Below are positions 1 through 26,110 of a stretch of DNA of 64,000 nucleotides, piece by piece. The DNA lies in contig NC_084975.1 of assembly GCF_963691925.1 (NCBI RefSeq), positions 13,853,955 to 13,917,954 of the forward strand, written 5' to 3'. This DNA comes from Scomber scombrus. Taxonomy: Eukaryota; Chordata; Actinopteri; Scombriformes; Scombridae. The position numbers and the translations under genes are program-made. Positions within the stretch are counted from its first letter, which is position 1. Every line of letters begins with the position of its first letter. The notes under the pieces were generated by a model, which was given only the letters and a program-made list of their open reading frames with translations, did not search any database and had not been told where the DNA came from.

Positions 1-213
1 AGTATAATATTACAAACATGTATGGCTATAAATGCTCAGCTGTGTTATATTTCAGGTGTGTCTACTGCCTCCTGACCTTTTCCATCTCCCGTAGCTCCTC
101 GCATTTCCTTGCTGTATTGTCAGACAGTTGAGGTCAGCGACTGCACTCATTATGTTGATGTTATCAACACCTTCAAACCGGTCCTTCTGTTCTCCTCCCT
201 TTTATCTCTGCAG

Positions 214-3200
214 TATGAACCTGACCTGGAGGGACATGCAGCACTTGGTGGTGAGAATGTCACAGCCTAGACACCTCAGCGCCGGAGACTGGAAGACCAA
301 TGGAGTGGGACGCAGAGGTACGATCAATAATCCATATCAAGCACAGATGGTACTACACAGCGTTACATTTGCGCTTCAATCCTGAGTGGTTTTTTGAGCA
401 TAGACAAATATTTTTTTGCAAGCACATGTATTGTGTTTGTCGAGAAAATCGTCACGCAAAGAGAAATTCAATTTGAGCGAGCAAAAATCTATTCTGTTCC
501 TCAGTAAGTGTATTTGCTTCTTTGCTATTATGCACAAAAGGACATAATAATAACCTCTCTCACTCTATTTTGCTCATTTGTTCTCTCCCAACATTTCTCC
601 CTGCTCATTTAACCTGACAAAGCATTACAGTGTGCCATTATTTCAGCTAATCAAAAAGAAAATGGAGTAGGTCATTTCTAATTGGTTGTTTGTTCTCCTG
701 CTGAACTGCTGTAGTTTTTAAACTGATCTTAAACAAGGTCACAGCCTTTTTAGTTGTTTTTTTTAATCAATGACATGTATGACTGTGTGTTCAGGATAGA
801 GACACAAATATAATGCTGTGGTTATTTCTATAAAGAATGGATTGTTGTTTGACTTTCTCTCTGTGTCTCATCTCCACAAACCTCCCATTCTCTCTTTATC
901 CCTCCATCTTTTTTCCCCACAGTGAGTCATTCATATGGTTATGGGCTCCTGGATGCAGGTGCTATGGTGGCTCTAGCCCAGAATTGGACTACAGTGAGGC
1001 CACAGCGACAGTGTGTTCACACCATGCTGGCAGAACCGAGGTTAGACGGGTGATCTTGAGCTCTTCGTGTTTGTCACATTATGAGCGCTCGCCGCTCTAT
1101 CATCCCGCTCAGTCTGATAGATGTCACCGTTTTCTGAGCTGGAACGGTTGTGTAGATTGTACATTGTCTGTGTCCATCTCTGGAGCCACACAACATTAAC
1201 CACTCTCTCCACTCCACTTGTCAAACCTGCAGAGACATCGGGAACAAGCTGGTATTCAGCAAGAGCGTGGACGCCTGCTGGGGACGACCGGAGTATGTCA
1301 GCTCCCTGGAACACGTTCAGGCTCGCCTCACTCTCTCCCACAATCAGAGAGGAAAATTGGCCGTTCATCTCATCAGTCCACTGGGCACACATTCCACCCT
1401 GCTGTTCCCCAGGTACTGTAAAACAGCAAGACTATACACACCAGCAGCCAAAACCTCATATATAATTCTCCCTTTCTCTCTGCCAGACAAACAAACCTCA
1501 ATTTTAATTGTAGTATACTCTCTGCTCTCTCTCTCTCTCTCTCTGAAAGATATGTTCTGCATGCTAAAGCAGAAGAAAAATTATACAAAACGCTGTCTCT
1601 CTCCTTTTCATCCAGGCCAAATGACTTCTCCTCGGAGGGATTCAACGACTGGGCTTTTATGACCACCCACTCATGGGATGAGGATCCTCAAGGGGAATGG
1701 ACCCTGGAAATAGAGAACGTCGCAGCTAATGGACGTGACTATGGTAACTATACTCATCTTCATTCATTGTTCGGTCTGGTGACATCAGACCCACATTCAT
1801 GCCAGCGATCACTGTCCCCTCATCAGCCCTTCAAGGCTTTTTCATTTTCATGCTTTTCTAAATAGCCTCTCCTCAATTCCCCTCTCTCAGTCCCGATCCC
1901 TTTGTAGTGGTTCCCTTTGCTGGTACCAGGGGAAGAGGCTCTCAAAACCACAACTGGATTAAAACAGTAGCTGGGTAGAGAGAGATTCCTCTGCTAAAAA
2001 GTTGTTGGCAGCCTTTTGATTATCAAAACTTCAGCATCTTAAGATTTTTTTTTTCTTTTTCCAGCTATGGGTTTGCATTTTCTTTCAAAAGCCAAAATGC
2101 AGCATATTCTGTAAGAGTTAACTCGTTAAGTCCTTGAGTTTTCCAGTGGGCTTTGTTTCTTCTGAGCAGCAGGGGAAATGAGATAGGAACGCGTCTCTTA
2201 CTATTCTGGTGTTGATCCTCCTCTAGTGCTGGTGGTTGGTCCACTCACATCACTTTCCATTCCTTCCACCCCCATATTATCTTTCTCAAGTTTCTCAGCC
2301 AGTTTCCTCCTCCGAAAAGTGTTAAATTGATATTCTCTTACACATCGTTCCTCTCTCTCTATTTCAGGTGTGTTGAGTCAGTTCACTCTTACCTTGTGGG
2401 GTACCGGACCCAGTGTTGTTAACCCCTCATCATCTGACTTCCCTCGGCCGTCCAACAACAGCTGCAAGACCTTTGATGCCCAGCAGATCTGTATCGGTGA
2501 GATCCTAATTTTGGCTTCCGCTGACACACAAACTTTGAACAGGGGCCTTTTAAGCTGAATGGGCTCATTTGTATTGTTGCTGGTGCATTACAACACAGAC
2601 GAATCAGACTGTGTCGGCTATATCAACTTGCGAGAGGTGGACGTTGTGAATCCACATTGCCCATTTACAAGCCACCCATGCATATGTTTACACACACCAT
2701 AAATATGCACATCGCCATATGTCGTATTAGTTTGAATCAGAGGGGGACGTATGGAGGACTAGCAGGGGAGATTGATACTGCATCAATGCAAAGAGGTGCT
2801 TAGTTGTAAACAACTGCTGAGGAGGATGACTCCCTCATTTAAAGGCAGATGAGTATGCAGAGTTCATTCTGCTCCAAAGCTTTCAGACGCTTTCTTCTTG
2901 ATTAATTCACTCATCAAAAATGATGTAAAAATCTACATTTAATGAGTTATTGGTAATGCGTTAATTTACAGGTGCCAAGTAGCCAGTGTTCCTGTGAAAG
3001 AACAGGAAGGTTCCTGGAATGAGCTTTGTAATTTTGAAATAATTATGTATATATATGTACAATTATATATTCATTCCTGGGAAAAGAGACACAGTGTTCA
3101 TTTGTTATCAGTCCCCACTGATTGGTATAATTGTGTCTTTCTATGAGCAAAATACAGACAAGCATATAAGTTGACAAATATAATCTATAGTAATATATAT

Positions 3201-4493
3201 GAATTAATATTTACATAGTTTTAAATGGATCTCTGTTTTTTAGTAATTTATAATTTGGCAGTTAATATTGTCCCATAAAAACTGAAATGAACACATTACT
3301 GCGTTTTGTGTCTCAGAACTATGTCTGAACTTCCCCTGTAATAAATACCAAATTACATTACATATTAAAAGATTAACCAATTTGTCGATTAATTGGTAAC
3401 CAGTTGACCCTTTAAGTCTGTTTTTGTTTTGTTTTTTAAATCAAGACTCAGTGACAATCATTAGTTGGTTTTATTTTCTCAGATGTGAGAATTTTCTGTT
3501 TTTCCTAGTCTAACTTATTGTAAACTGTGTTTTTAGGTTTTGGACAAATGTCCTAACCTTGTATATATCAAACAATGAATCAGTTAGTGGAGAAAATAAT
3601 CTGCAGACAAAATCGAGCCGTAGATGACATACATTGTAATTCTTGCCGGTAAACTTTCTAAAAAATGATGGGACCCATAAAATATTTTTTATTTGCGGAT
3701 GTGGGTATCTGTAGATTTTTATTGTGTTTGTTGGATTGGAGGAGACCCAAACTCCCTCATGTTTTCATCTCCCTCTCCCCATCCAGAGTGCAGCTCCGGC
3801 TTCTCCCTCTTCCTCCAGGGTTGTGTCAAGTTGTGTCCACCTGGCTTCACCTCTGGGCCGCAGCTCCTCAATCTTTCCCTGGAGAACTGGGTGGACTTGT
3901 CCTCAGTCCAAGCCTGCCTGCCCTGTAACCCCGCGTGCCTCACCTGCTCTGGCACTGGGCCTACAGACTGCCTGTCCTGCCCACCTCACAGCCACCTGGT
4001 CCTTACCTCCTGCCTACACCAGAACCAGGTCCAGCGCAAATCCCCTCTACCTGGAGGACTCCAGGGTGATGGAGCTGAGCCAGGGGGGGGGATCCCAGCA
4101 GCAGCAGACAACGGCGGAGAAGATGAGGAACCTCCAGGGTTCAGCGTAGTTCAGTCCACTCAGCTGCCTACCATTGTGGCCGTGCTCTGCTGTGCCTTCA
4201 TCCTCGCTGCCTTCGTCGGGGTCTTCCTCTTGCTGCAGATGCGCTCAGGTGGCACCTCTTTGGGCTGGAGGACCAAACTGCCCTCTGTGTATTCAGAGAC
4301 GAGGGGGGTACGGGTGGGCTTTGGTTTTGGCTTTGGCCAAGGACAGGAGAGGAAGGCACGGATTTCCTACAAGGGGATCCCCACTGTGTGGGGCGATGAG
4401 GACATGATCACCTACGAGTCTGAATCAGACAGCGAGGAAGTGGACGGTCAGTGCGAGAGGACAGCTTTTATCAAGACGCAGAGCTCGATCTAG
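214..4493 (+). CDS. furin: Furin, C-terminal part (proprotein convertase), six exons, 5' part outside window
   Basis: Furin is a calcium-dependent subtilisin-type convertase that cleaves proproteins after basic sites in the trans-Golgi and endosomes. Exons: 214-317, 923-1040, 1233-1412, 1616-1743, 2368-2496, 3787-4493. All have AG/GT borders and phases that join cleanly. The first exon encodes NLTWRDMQHLVV, just after the catalytic Ser region of the family, so the protease core lies off the left edge. The next exons encode the P domain (FNDWAFMTTHSWDEDP). The last exon encodes a Cys-rich segment (CVKLCPPGF, CLTCSGTGPTDCLSCP), a membrane span (LPTIVAVLCCAFILAAF) and a cytosolic tail. The tail keeps a tyrosine signal (SYKGI), an acidic casein-kinase-2-type cluster (SDSEE) and the ending ERTAFIKTQSSI; human furin ends ERTAFIKDQSAL. 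That ending separates furin from PCSK5 and PCSK6. Whether this is the furina or furinb paralogue cannot be told. Confidence 0.95.
3365..3640. repeat. Dispersed CGATTAAT-type MITE-like repeat, copy A (furin intron)
   Basis: The sequence resembles copies at about 16845-17200 and, inverted, 33195-33480. It starts with a GTCGATTAATTGG-type end and finishes with GAGAAAATAATCTGCAGACA. Borders are approximate. The family matches very common non-autonomous DNA-transposon-like repeats in teleosts, but its class was not verified. Confidence 0.5.
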
Positions 4494-5183
4494 CTGAAGC
4501 CTGCGTCTGCTGCAACGGTGTCTGACATCCTGGATCCCGTCAGCATTTTAGACCTGACTGTACGGAGATGACACATGAAGAAGAATCACACATGCGCTGA
4601 AAAAAAACAAAAAAACAAAACACAGGCCTTACCGTCCCATCAGCACACCATCCAAATGCATTAAATACAGTCCGTTGTTTGTTTTGTCATGTATTTATTT
4701 ACATTTGTTAACTTATCTTATTTGATTAATACTTTCCAGATGTATTTATCATGCAATCAACACTATCACCAATTTAAGGTGTTATGCAACTATCTCACTT
4801 TTTGTTTTAGCACCTATTTGATCATTTTTCCACCAATCTGTCAAACAAGTAGAGTGCATTGCTTGACCAAATATACATCTAATTTGGCCCCAAAATAGAC
4901 CATTTGTAGCAATTTGGCACTGCGACTCCTGGCAGATTTCAGTTGGAGTAAAGTCGACAAGTTTTTCATTAATAGTAAGAAACCTTTTAAATTGGGGAAT
5001 GTCTACAGCATACTGGGATGGTCTAATAAAACATCCTGCTGGCTGTTTGATAAGAAATCTGCGGAGGATGTTTTCCATCATGGCACAGTGGGGATTGTCA
5101 GTACAGCACAGACACAAAAGATGTATCAGTCACAAAATCTTATTGACTTGTAGTGGAGTAACTCCGTTTTTTGAATGAATAAA
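4494..5183 (+). other. Probable furin 3' UTR
   Basis: Non-coding sequence after the furin stop codon. A candidate polyadenylation signal AATAAA is at 5178-5183 and a second is at 5564-5569, so the UTR may be about 0.7 or 1.1 kb. The extent is inferred from these signals only. Confidence 0.4.
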
Positions 5184-7484
5184 AAAACACTTAGCCTAAA
5201 GCAGCTTGGCTGACCTTTACAACATATTTCTACGTGGTTGCAGCTGGTAAGAAATAAGATCATTTTCTCTTCATTTTCCCCACAGAGCACATATTGATTT
5301 TGGGGCTTCTCTCCCAGAACATCTTCATCAGGGTAAAGCTCTTTCCCTTTCTATTATGAGCATTGTACATTTCAAATACAGGCTTTATTCCCCGTCCAGA
5401 ACAGCGTAGACTTTTCGCATCACGAATTGAATCAAAGCCTTTGCAGGCCAGAATGATAAAAAATGAAGAGATCTTGTATTGCATTTTTCTATGTTTGTTT
5501 TATATCCTTTTTTATTTAACTGACAATGGGTGTTAATATTGTGTGAGATCTGTTTCATGCTGGAATAAAAACGACTTTGGCTGTTGCGTAGACAGGCTGT
5601 TTGTGTCTCTACTGGCAGATTTTAAAACTTCTAAAGGGTTTTACACATCTCAAATTCAGCCCTTGACACACAAACACCCCCAGAGCGCAGATGGTTCATC
5701 ACTTCTTCATGGCCATACATCATTGTTGCAAGTGTACTTCACTCCAGGGTGCTGAGCTTTAACAGGCTGCCAGCATTCTGTCTTCTCCCTACTATCCGCG
5801 TGCCAAAAACCCTTCAAGACACAGTTTTCTGGAGCTTTAATGTGGTGGCCCCTTAAAGTTTAAATTAATATAAATGGAAAGGTTTGTATGCATACGGGAA
5901 AACAATACACCTGCTGCTAGCAGCTTTGTTCATTAGCGGCTTTCCTCCTAACACCAACTACAGAGGCAGATAACTGGGTTCATGGGTGAAGGTACATTCA
6001 TTCTGTGGGCCATAATTAGATCTGCCGGGAGAAGTCGCTGGATGCATCATGCTTTGCATTATAAATGCTATATGTGTGAAAGTAATGCCTGTGTGTGAGT
6101 TTTCACATGGAAGTAAAAAAGTAGGTGAGGTTGAAAGCCTTTTATCTGTTTATTCACACCTTCATTACACGCCACCGTCTTTGTGACTGTCTTTTTCTGC
6201 ACACCTTTCACTTTGTGTTAATTAGCTGTCATGTACTGTACAATACTGCTTACTAAGTAGGCTTAGGCAACAAGATTTATTAGATTAATCAAAAGAACAC
6301 CTACAAATCAGTTCCCCATGATTCCATATTTTGATCAGTTGGACACGAGTTTCCAGTCACATTATTTCAGCAGGCAGCACATCATTGGTGTGTATGTACT
6401 GAATCTGATGCTCAGGGATAAACTGCACTGTCAGTTCTGCCTCCCCAGGAGCACAGAAAGCTTGAAAAACACAGCAGAGTCTGGAGTAAAATGCGGAGGC
6501 TGAGTGTCCCCAGGGGGCCTCCACTGGCATCATCCCCTAAGGTCAGCATGTCTCCTCGACAGGCCGCCTGAGTGGCAGAACAACCACTGACGAGTGAAAC
6601 ATTGGACAGTCTAAAAGGGCTATCACTTGCACTTAGAGAATGACAGCATCTATAGACTGTACAGCTCACACTGACTCAATGCTTCCCCCTACAGACACAC
6701 AACTGATCAAACTCTCAACTCTCTTGCTGAGGAAGACTGAAGAACAGCATGATGAAAATACACTAGAAAAATACTTTTTTCTAAAGAACACAATCTTTTG
6801 TATATTGTTTTTTTATTCACTTTCCATCTCTTCTGTGGTTCTGCATCTTTCATGAATTAACAAATGCAGAAGAGAAATCGTTTGCCTTCATATATTACCT
6901 CTGAACAAACGGGGGGAAAACAGAGCTACATCAGATATCCCATTTTTTTAAAAGAAGGAAAAAAAAGACGAGAATTCAGACGCACAGCAAAGACAGCAGG
7001 AAAAGAAGGTGTGAAGGTTATAACAAGACAAGTGGAAAAAGTGCAATTCAAGATGCAGTGAAGTCTGGTCTTTAGAACAGCTGGGAGGTGAGAGAGAGAG
7101 AAAGTGTTGAGCGATGGCAGACCAGACATCAGGCCAGAGGAGGAGTGCAACGGGGCAGCAGACCTCATGTGGAAGATGAATAATGACACAGTGGGGCAGT
7201 ACAAAGTGTGTCACAGGTGGGCTGTGAGATGTCCGGCCTCAGCGTCAGACACAGATGACAACATCCTCCACAGCTGTGTGAAGGCAGATATGCACCAGAG
7301 AAGGCTGAGTGCCACGAGATAAGAAGCACTGCGGAGAAGAACTGCAGCTCATTTGAAGAAACCTTTTTTTGTGTGTGTGGGTGTGTGTTGAGGATTTCTG
7401 TGTATGGTTTGAGCCAGCTCAGTTTTTTTTTGGTTTGTTTTTTAAAAGGGTCAGTTCACCCAAACTTCAATTCAGATTTTAAAG

Positions 7485-7560
7485 ACGAGTTGATTAATCA
7501 AGACAATAATTGACAGATTAACCAATGATGAAAATAACTGTTAGTGGCAGTCCTAATTAA
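7485..7560. repeat. CGATTAAT-type repeat, partial copy B
   Basis: This fragment carries ATTGACAGATTAACCAATGA followed by GAAAATAACTGTTAGTGGCAG. It has the same terminal architecture and orientation as copy C at about 17140-17200. It is probably a truncated copy. Confidence 0.4.
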
Positions 7561-9079
7561 AGTCAGCTGACAGATGAGCAGTCGTTTGATTTGTGGTCCA
7601 TCATTTTTCAAATGTGAGCATGTTCTACTTTTCAGTTTCATCTCTTTATGACTCAAATATCTGAGTTCTGATTTTTTTTATTTATAGCAAACAGACAACA
7701 TGAAGACATCACCTTGAGCTCCAGTACTTCTCAACTTTTCAACATTGTATGAATTTAACAGTGAATCAATACTGAAAATAATCCCAAACTGGAGCCCTAG
7801 ATAGATCTCAAAACTATCTTCATGTCCACATTACACTATACTTTTGTAATTTGTGTGAAATGACCCTTTACCTTCTGATCTTTAATGGGAAACCGCTTTT
7901 TTTGTGCAATGATAAGACCCACAGTTCGACGCCAACACCCAGACTTATCGAATAACACCTAACAGTACTATGAATGGTCCCTGATAGTGTACAATGAAAC
8001 CTTGATACACCCTTAACAAAACAAAAAAAAACCCTTTCCAGTATTCACATCAACACTCTACAAACACACACATACCAATATATCTGCCACATGGTATATA
8101 TATGAGGTATAGTCTTCATCTAACCTTCTACTGCGTACAGCAACAAAAATGCCCTCTCAGCAGTGAAGTTCAAGCACAGGAATGATGGACAGGGGCTTTG
8201 AAATGCAGACCCTCCACAGTGTTCTCATCAGCAAAGAGGAAGCTCTCGGGGGGGGAGGAGGAGGAGGGGTGGAGAGGAGGGGATAAAAAGATGGGAGGGA
8301 AAGAGTCTTCAGACTATCTACAAGCAAAAAACGCTGGACAGAGGATAAACAGTCATCCGATATGATTTATGATCACATTGTTATCACGCAGTGACCGACG
8401 TGGGACTCTTTGACTCAGACATACTATAGCTTATAAAGCCACAGCTCGGGTCTCTAGGTCGAGTTGAGATGAAGAGACCGCACATTCACTGTGCTGCATT
8501 CGAGTCTGTCAGGAAAAAAACTAAACAATTAAGTGCAGTCATCTTTACATTGATAGGTACAAAAACAAAAAAATCGCTGTGATGTGTCTTCTTCACTGCG
8601 TACATACAAAATTAAAAACCCATACATCAAATAAAGCTCTTTAAATTGCACTCTGATGTGGCACGAGTCCCAGGCCGCCCCCCTCCCCGTCATATGGGAT
8701 ATTTACATTCAGTAGTTCAGTCCAGGATGGAGCAAAGATAGAAAAAGTTCTTACAAAGCAGAACTAAATGAGATTTAATTTTTCCATGGCAGAGTAAACA
8801 GACACCCGGTTTGTATCTGATCGTGGCAGTCTTTGTTGTTTTGGAACAGCTGCAAGTTCACCCGGGTTTGCTGCTCTGTCGGAGTCGTCCACGGTAACAG
8901 CTATTGCCTGCCCCCTGCTGTGCAGTCCGTCCTGTTACAGTGGACCCTTCCTCTCCGAGGCTGTAGTGTTTGTGGTTCTGCATGTACGCTTGACAAAACA
9001 GAAAGATCCCTCGGACCCCTCTGTGCCAGCCTGTGGCCAGCGTAGGTCTGGTTTCTTGGTCCAAGGAGAATGGTGGGTT

Positions 9080-9085
9080 TTTATT
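9080..9085 (-). terminator. Candidate man2a2 polyadenylation signal
   Basis: AATAAA on the minus strand, about 33 nt past the stop codon and followed on that side by sequence toward furin. If used, the 3' UTR would be very short, so a more distal site is also likely. Confidence 0.3.
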
Positions 9086-9117
9086 GCCTTTTTTTTTTTT
9101 TTAAGTCAGGACGGCTC

Positions 9118-23493
<14,376 letters not shown>

Positions 23494-25475
23494 CCTCCTC
23501 TGGAGCAATCTTCTTTCCGGAGTTTAAATTTAAGAAAATGACCTTGGCTGTGGTCTCTTTTTTTTTTCACACAAACAAAAAAGGTCCTTGAAAAATTGAA
23601 GGCAACCCTCCACAGAGCAAAAAATAAGAAAAGTAAGCAGCTACGCTGGTATCAATGGCTCAGCTCCACATCTGCGATGCCTACAGCTTCCACTCACCAT
23701 ACTGGAGACCACAGCACAGGGGGCAGCAGGGGTAGCAGTGGACAGGGGTACTAAATCAGCAATAGCTGGCAGGCGGTCTGTCAGCTTTGGCCAAACCACA
23801 GCCACCGGTGGGCTCCTTCAAAGTAGCCCTTGTGCTCAACCATCCAAATCAATGAGATTGCAGGAAAAGAAAAAGAAAAAAAACAAGCACCACACAGAGG
23901 GGGCTCAAACAGGGAACCTAGTGTCCCTGCAGCATGATGTGTGTCACTGTGGGCCTGCTCTTGTGAACCAGTCCCCACTCCCACGGCAGCGTTTAATCCT
24001 CCAGTACTGCCACAGAGTCCCCCTTAACTCAGTTGGCCTCCAGTGCCATAACAGTTTGCATGCTAGGCTGCGGCAGAGCAAAGAAACAGGCTAAGAAAAA
24101 GACCAACTCGGCTGAGAGCAGCAGGCTTTTTAATCAAGCCTCAACTCTGCCCGAAGCAGCTCCAGGAATTAAAATGAGACAAATGTCATTCTTCTCTCAG
24201 GAGCACGGTGACAGCATATCTTCTGTGGCAGCACGGTCTGTCCTTGATTAAAAGCGCCAAGTTGAAATCACATCAGAGGTTCTTCTTCAGCTGTTGGGGA
24301 CATTTTAGATTAATGGAGCATGCAGAAATACGTATTCAGCCTACCATTTCAAGAGACAGAGTCAAGTAATAGGGACTGTGTGGGAGAAGGAGAGATACTT
24401 CTTGATCTGAGGAGTACAGTCAAACAGTGAAGAGGAAGAGGGGGGGGGGGGGGGGCTGAGCAGAGTGGCCTGTGTTTCCCCTCAGTCCTAATGGATGTCC
24501 CTGCTTTCCTCTGTGTGCAAATCCAACACGATCATAATCCGCTCACTTCTCAAGCTGAGACTATTTTAGCATTACCACAGGGAGTTAGGATAATAACCTG
24601 GCATTTACAGTTGCTCAGACTAACTAAAAAACAGTATCAATGTCAGCAGAAGGGACGATTGTTATTTGTTAGACCACCTGGGCCAGATGATGAATTTATA
24701 CACAATATGAAATGCTCTGTTAGGTGGGTTCACTGGTTGGTTGAGCTTAAGGACTACAACACTGCATCAATGTGACAAAATGTGTGAATATAAAACCAAT
24801 CACATGATGACATTTCGCGTTAACGTCCACAAAACATTTCTACAATATTAATAACCCGTCATGCAAACTATCAGCTCCCTCTGATCGATATCCCTCGGTT
24901 TATTGACTGAGGCGTTGCACCTCTCTTAAGGTTTAACTTGGATGACTTTTATCGCTGTGAAGCTAGCCAGGTAAAATTGCGTTGCTTCAAACTTCAAAGC
25001 ACTAAAACACCTGCATTTAATCACCGAGAAAAATACACACTGCAGCTGGTTAACGCGTCTAGCTCCTTAACCAAGTTGTGCCTGTCAAACTTTAATGGTC
25101 CCAGTTACTTTATCCTTTACTCGCGATCACGAATAAGCAGCCAAACAAGCTAGCGCTAACGTTAGCTAACATTTCCACATCAACTCCACTGGTTTTCGAG
25201 GTAGCTTCAGGAGTCACTGACCGGTAGTATACACATTAAATCTAGGTGAACAGCAGCCTGTCTCTCTGCAGCTGTTAAAAGCGTGTGTAGCAGGACAGAT
25301 TTATGTCCATCGCTAACCGACAGTGAAAGCGGCTTGGCTTGATTACATTATTAACGTTACGTGGCGGATATTACCTGGCTAACCCACCACTTTTGCTCTA
25401 AACCTCGGCTAGCATTCATGTACGACCTTTGGACGCTGTCTCTTTGTGAAGAAAACGAAACAAATGTGACGTTAC

Positions 25476-25595
25476 CTGTGAAAGGAGAGTGCAGAGCCCA
25501 GCTGTGTGTGCCCGCTTTGAGCTGCTGGCTGACAGATTAAGTGAAGCAGCTAGCCTAGCAGCTACTACCGAGCTGCTGCAAAGCCTTATGGGAAG
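25476..25595 (-). other. Candidate man2a2 5' UTR first exon
   Basis: On the minus strand a good donor (CTTTCACAG then GTAACG) ends at 25476, downstream of a CCAAT box. The region also contains another possible donor at 25373. The right border is a guess, and no transcript evidence is available. Confidence 0.35.
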
Positions 25596-25617
25596 AGGAG
25601 TTGCGCATCAGTCGGTG

Positions 25618-25622
25618 ATTGG
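25618..25622 (-). promoter_or_regulatory. CCAAT box of likely man2a2 promoter
   Basis: CCAAT on the minus strand lies about 30-140 bp upstream of the candidate first exon. The flanks are less AT-rich than the surrounding intergenic DNA. Confidence 0.35.
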
Positions 25623-25969
25623 TTCACAACTTCAGCAGAGTTTAAAATAAATGCACTAAATCTTCATTTCTAAACTAAAACAAAACGTGAGCTAACAAAT
25701 GATTGAATGATTATTGTATAAATATAATGACTTAAACCACACTTCACTGCATGGCCTGAATCAGCCATGTGTTTAACTATGACACACAGCATAAACTATG
25801 AGAAAACTATGATTTAATAACACAAATAATAACCAGATTTAAGCAACTCTGGTTGCATTAGAGATGTAACCGGAGTGCACACAAGACAAGCTTTGTAAAG
25901 CTCATAGTCAACCTACTACACAACATGCTGTGACCTACTGATGTCACTGCTACCATGACCCATTTACCT

Positions 25970-26110
25970 GCAGGGTTGGGAAGGTAACTTTGGAAATGTA
26001 ATAGGTTACAGATTACTAGTTACCCTAATTAAAATATAATAAGTAATGTAAGTATTTAAATTGATCAATCAAAGTCATGTAACTTATTAGATCTGATTAC
26101 TTTTTGATTG
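25970..26110. repeat. Fish dispersed repeat with GGGTTGGGAAGGTAAC end
   Basis: The run GGGTTGGGAAGGTAACTTTG is followed by AATAGGTTACAGATTAC. I recognise it as a frequent repeat end in teleost genomes, probably a DNA-transposon remnant. The right border is not determined. Confidence 0.4.

Larger units (their letters stand above)
5184..9117. other. Intergenic region between convergent furin and man2a2, including man2a2 3' UTR
   Basis: I see no coding exon here. The right part should hold the man2a2 3' UTR on the minus strand. A minus-strand AATAAA (plus-strand TTTATT 9080-9085) lies only about 33 nt after the man2a2 stop, and another possible one is near 7679-7684. A G-rich purine stretch on the plus strand is at 8248-8282. 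A fragment of a dispersed repeat is at about 7485-7560. In human, FES lies between FURIN and MAN2A2; no FES-like exon was recognised. Confidence 0.5.
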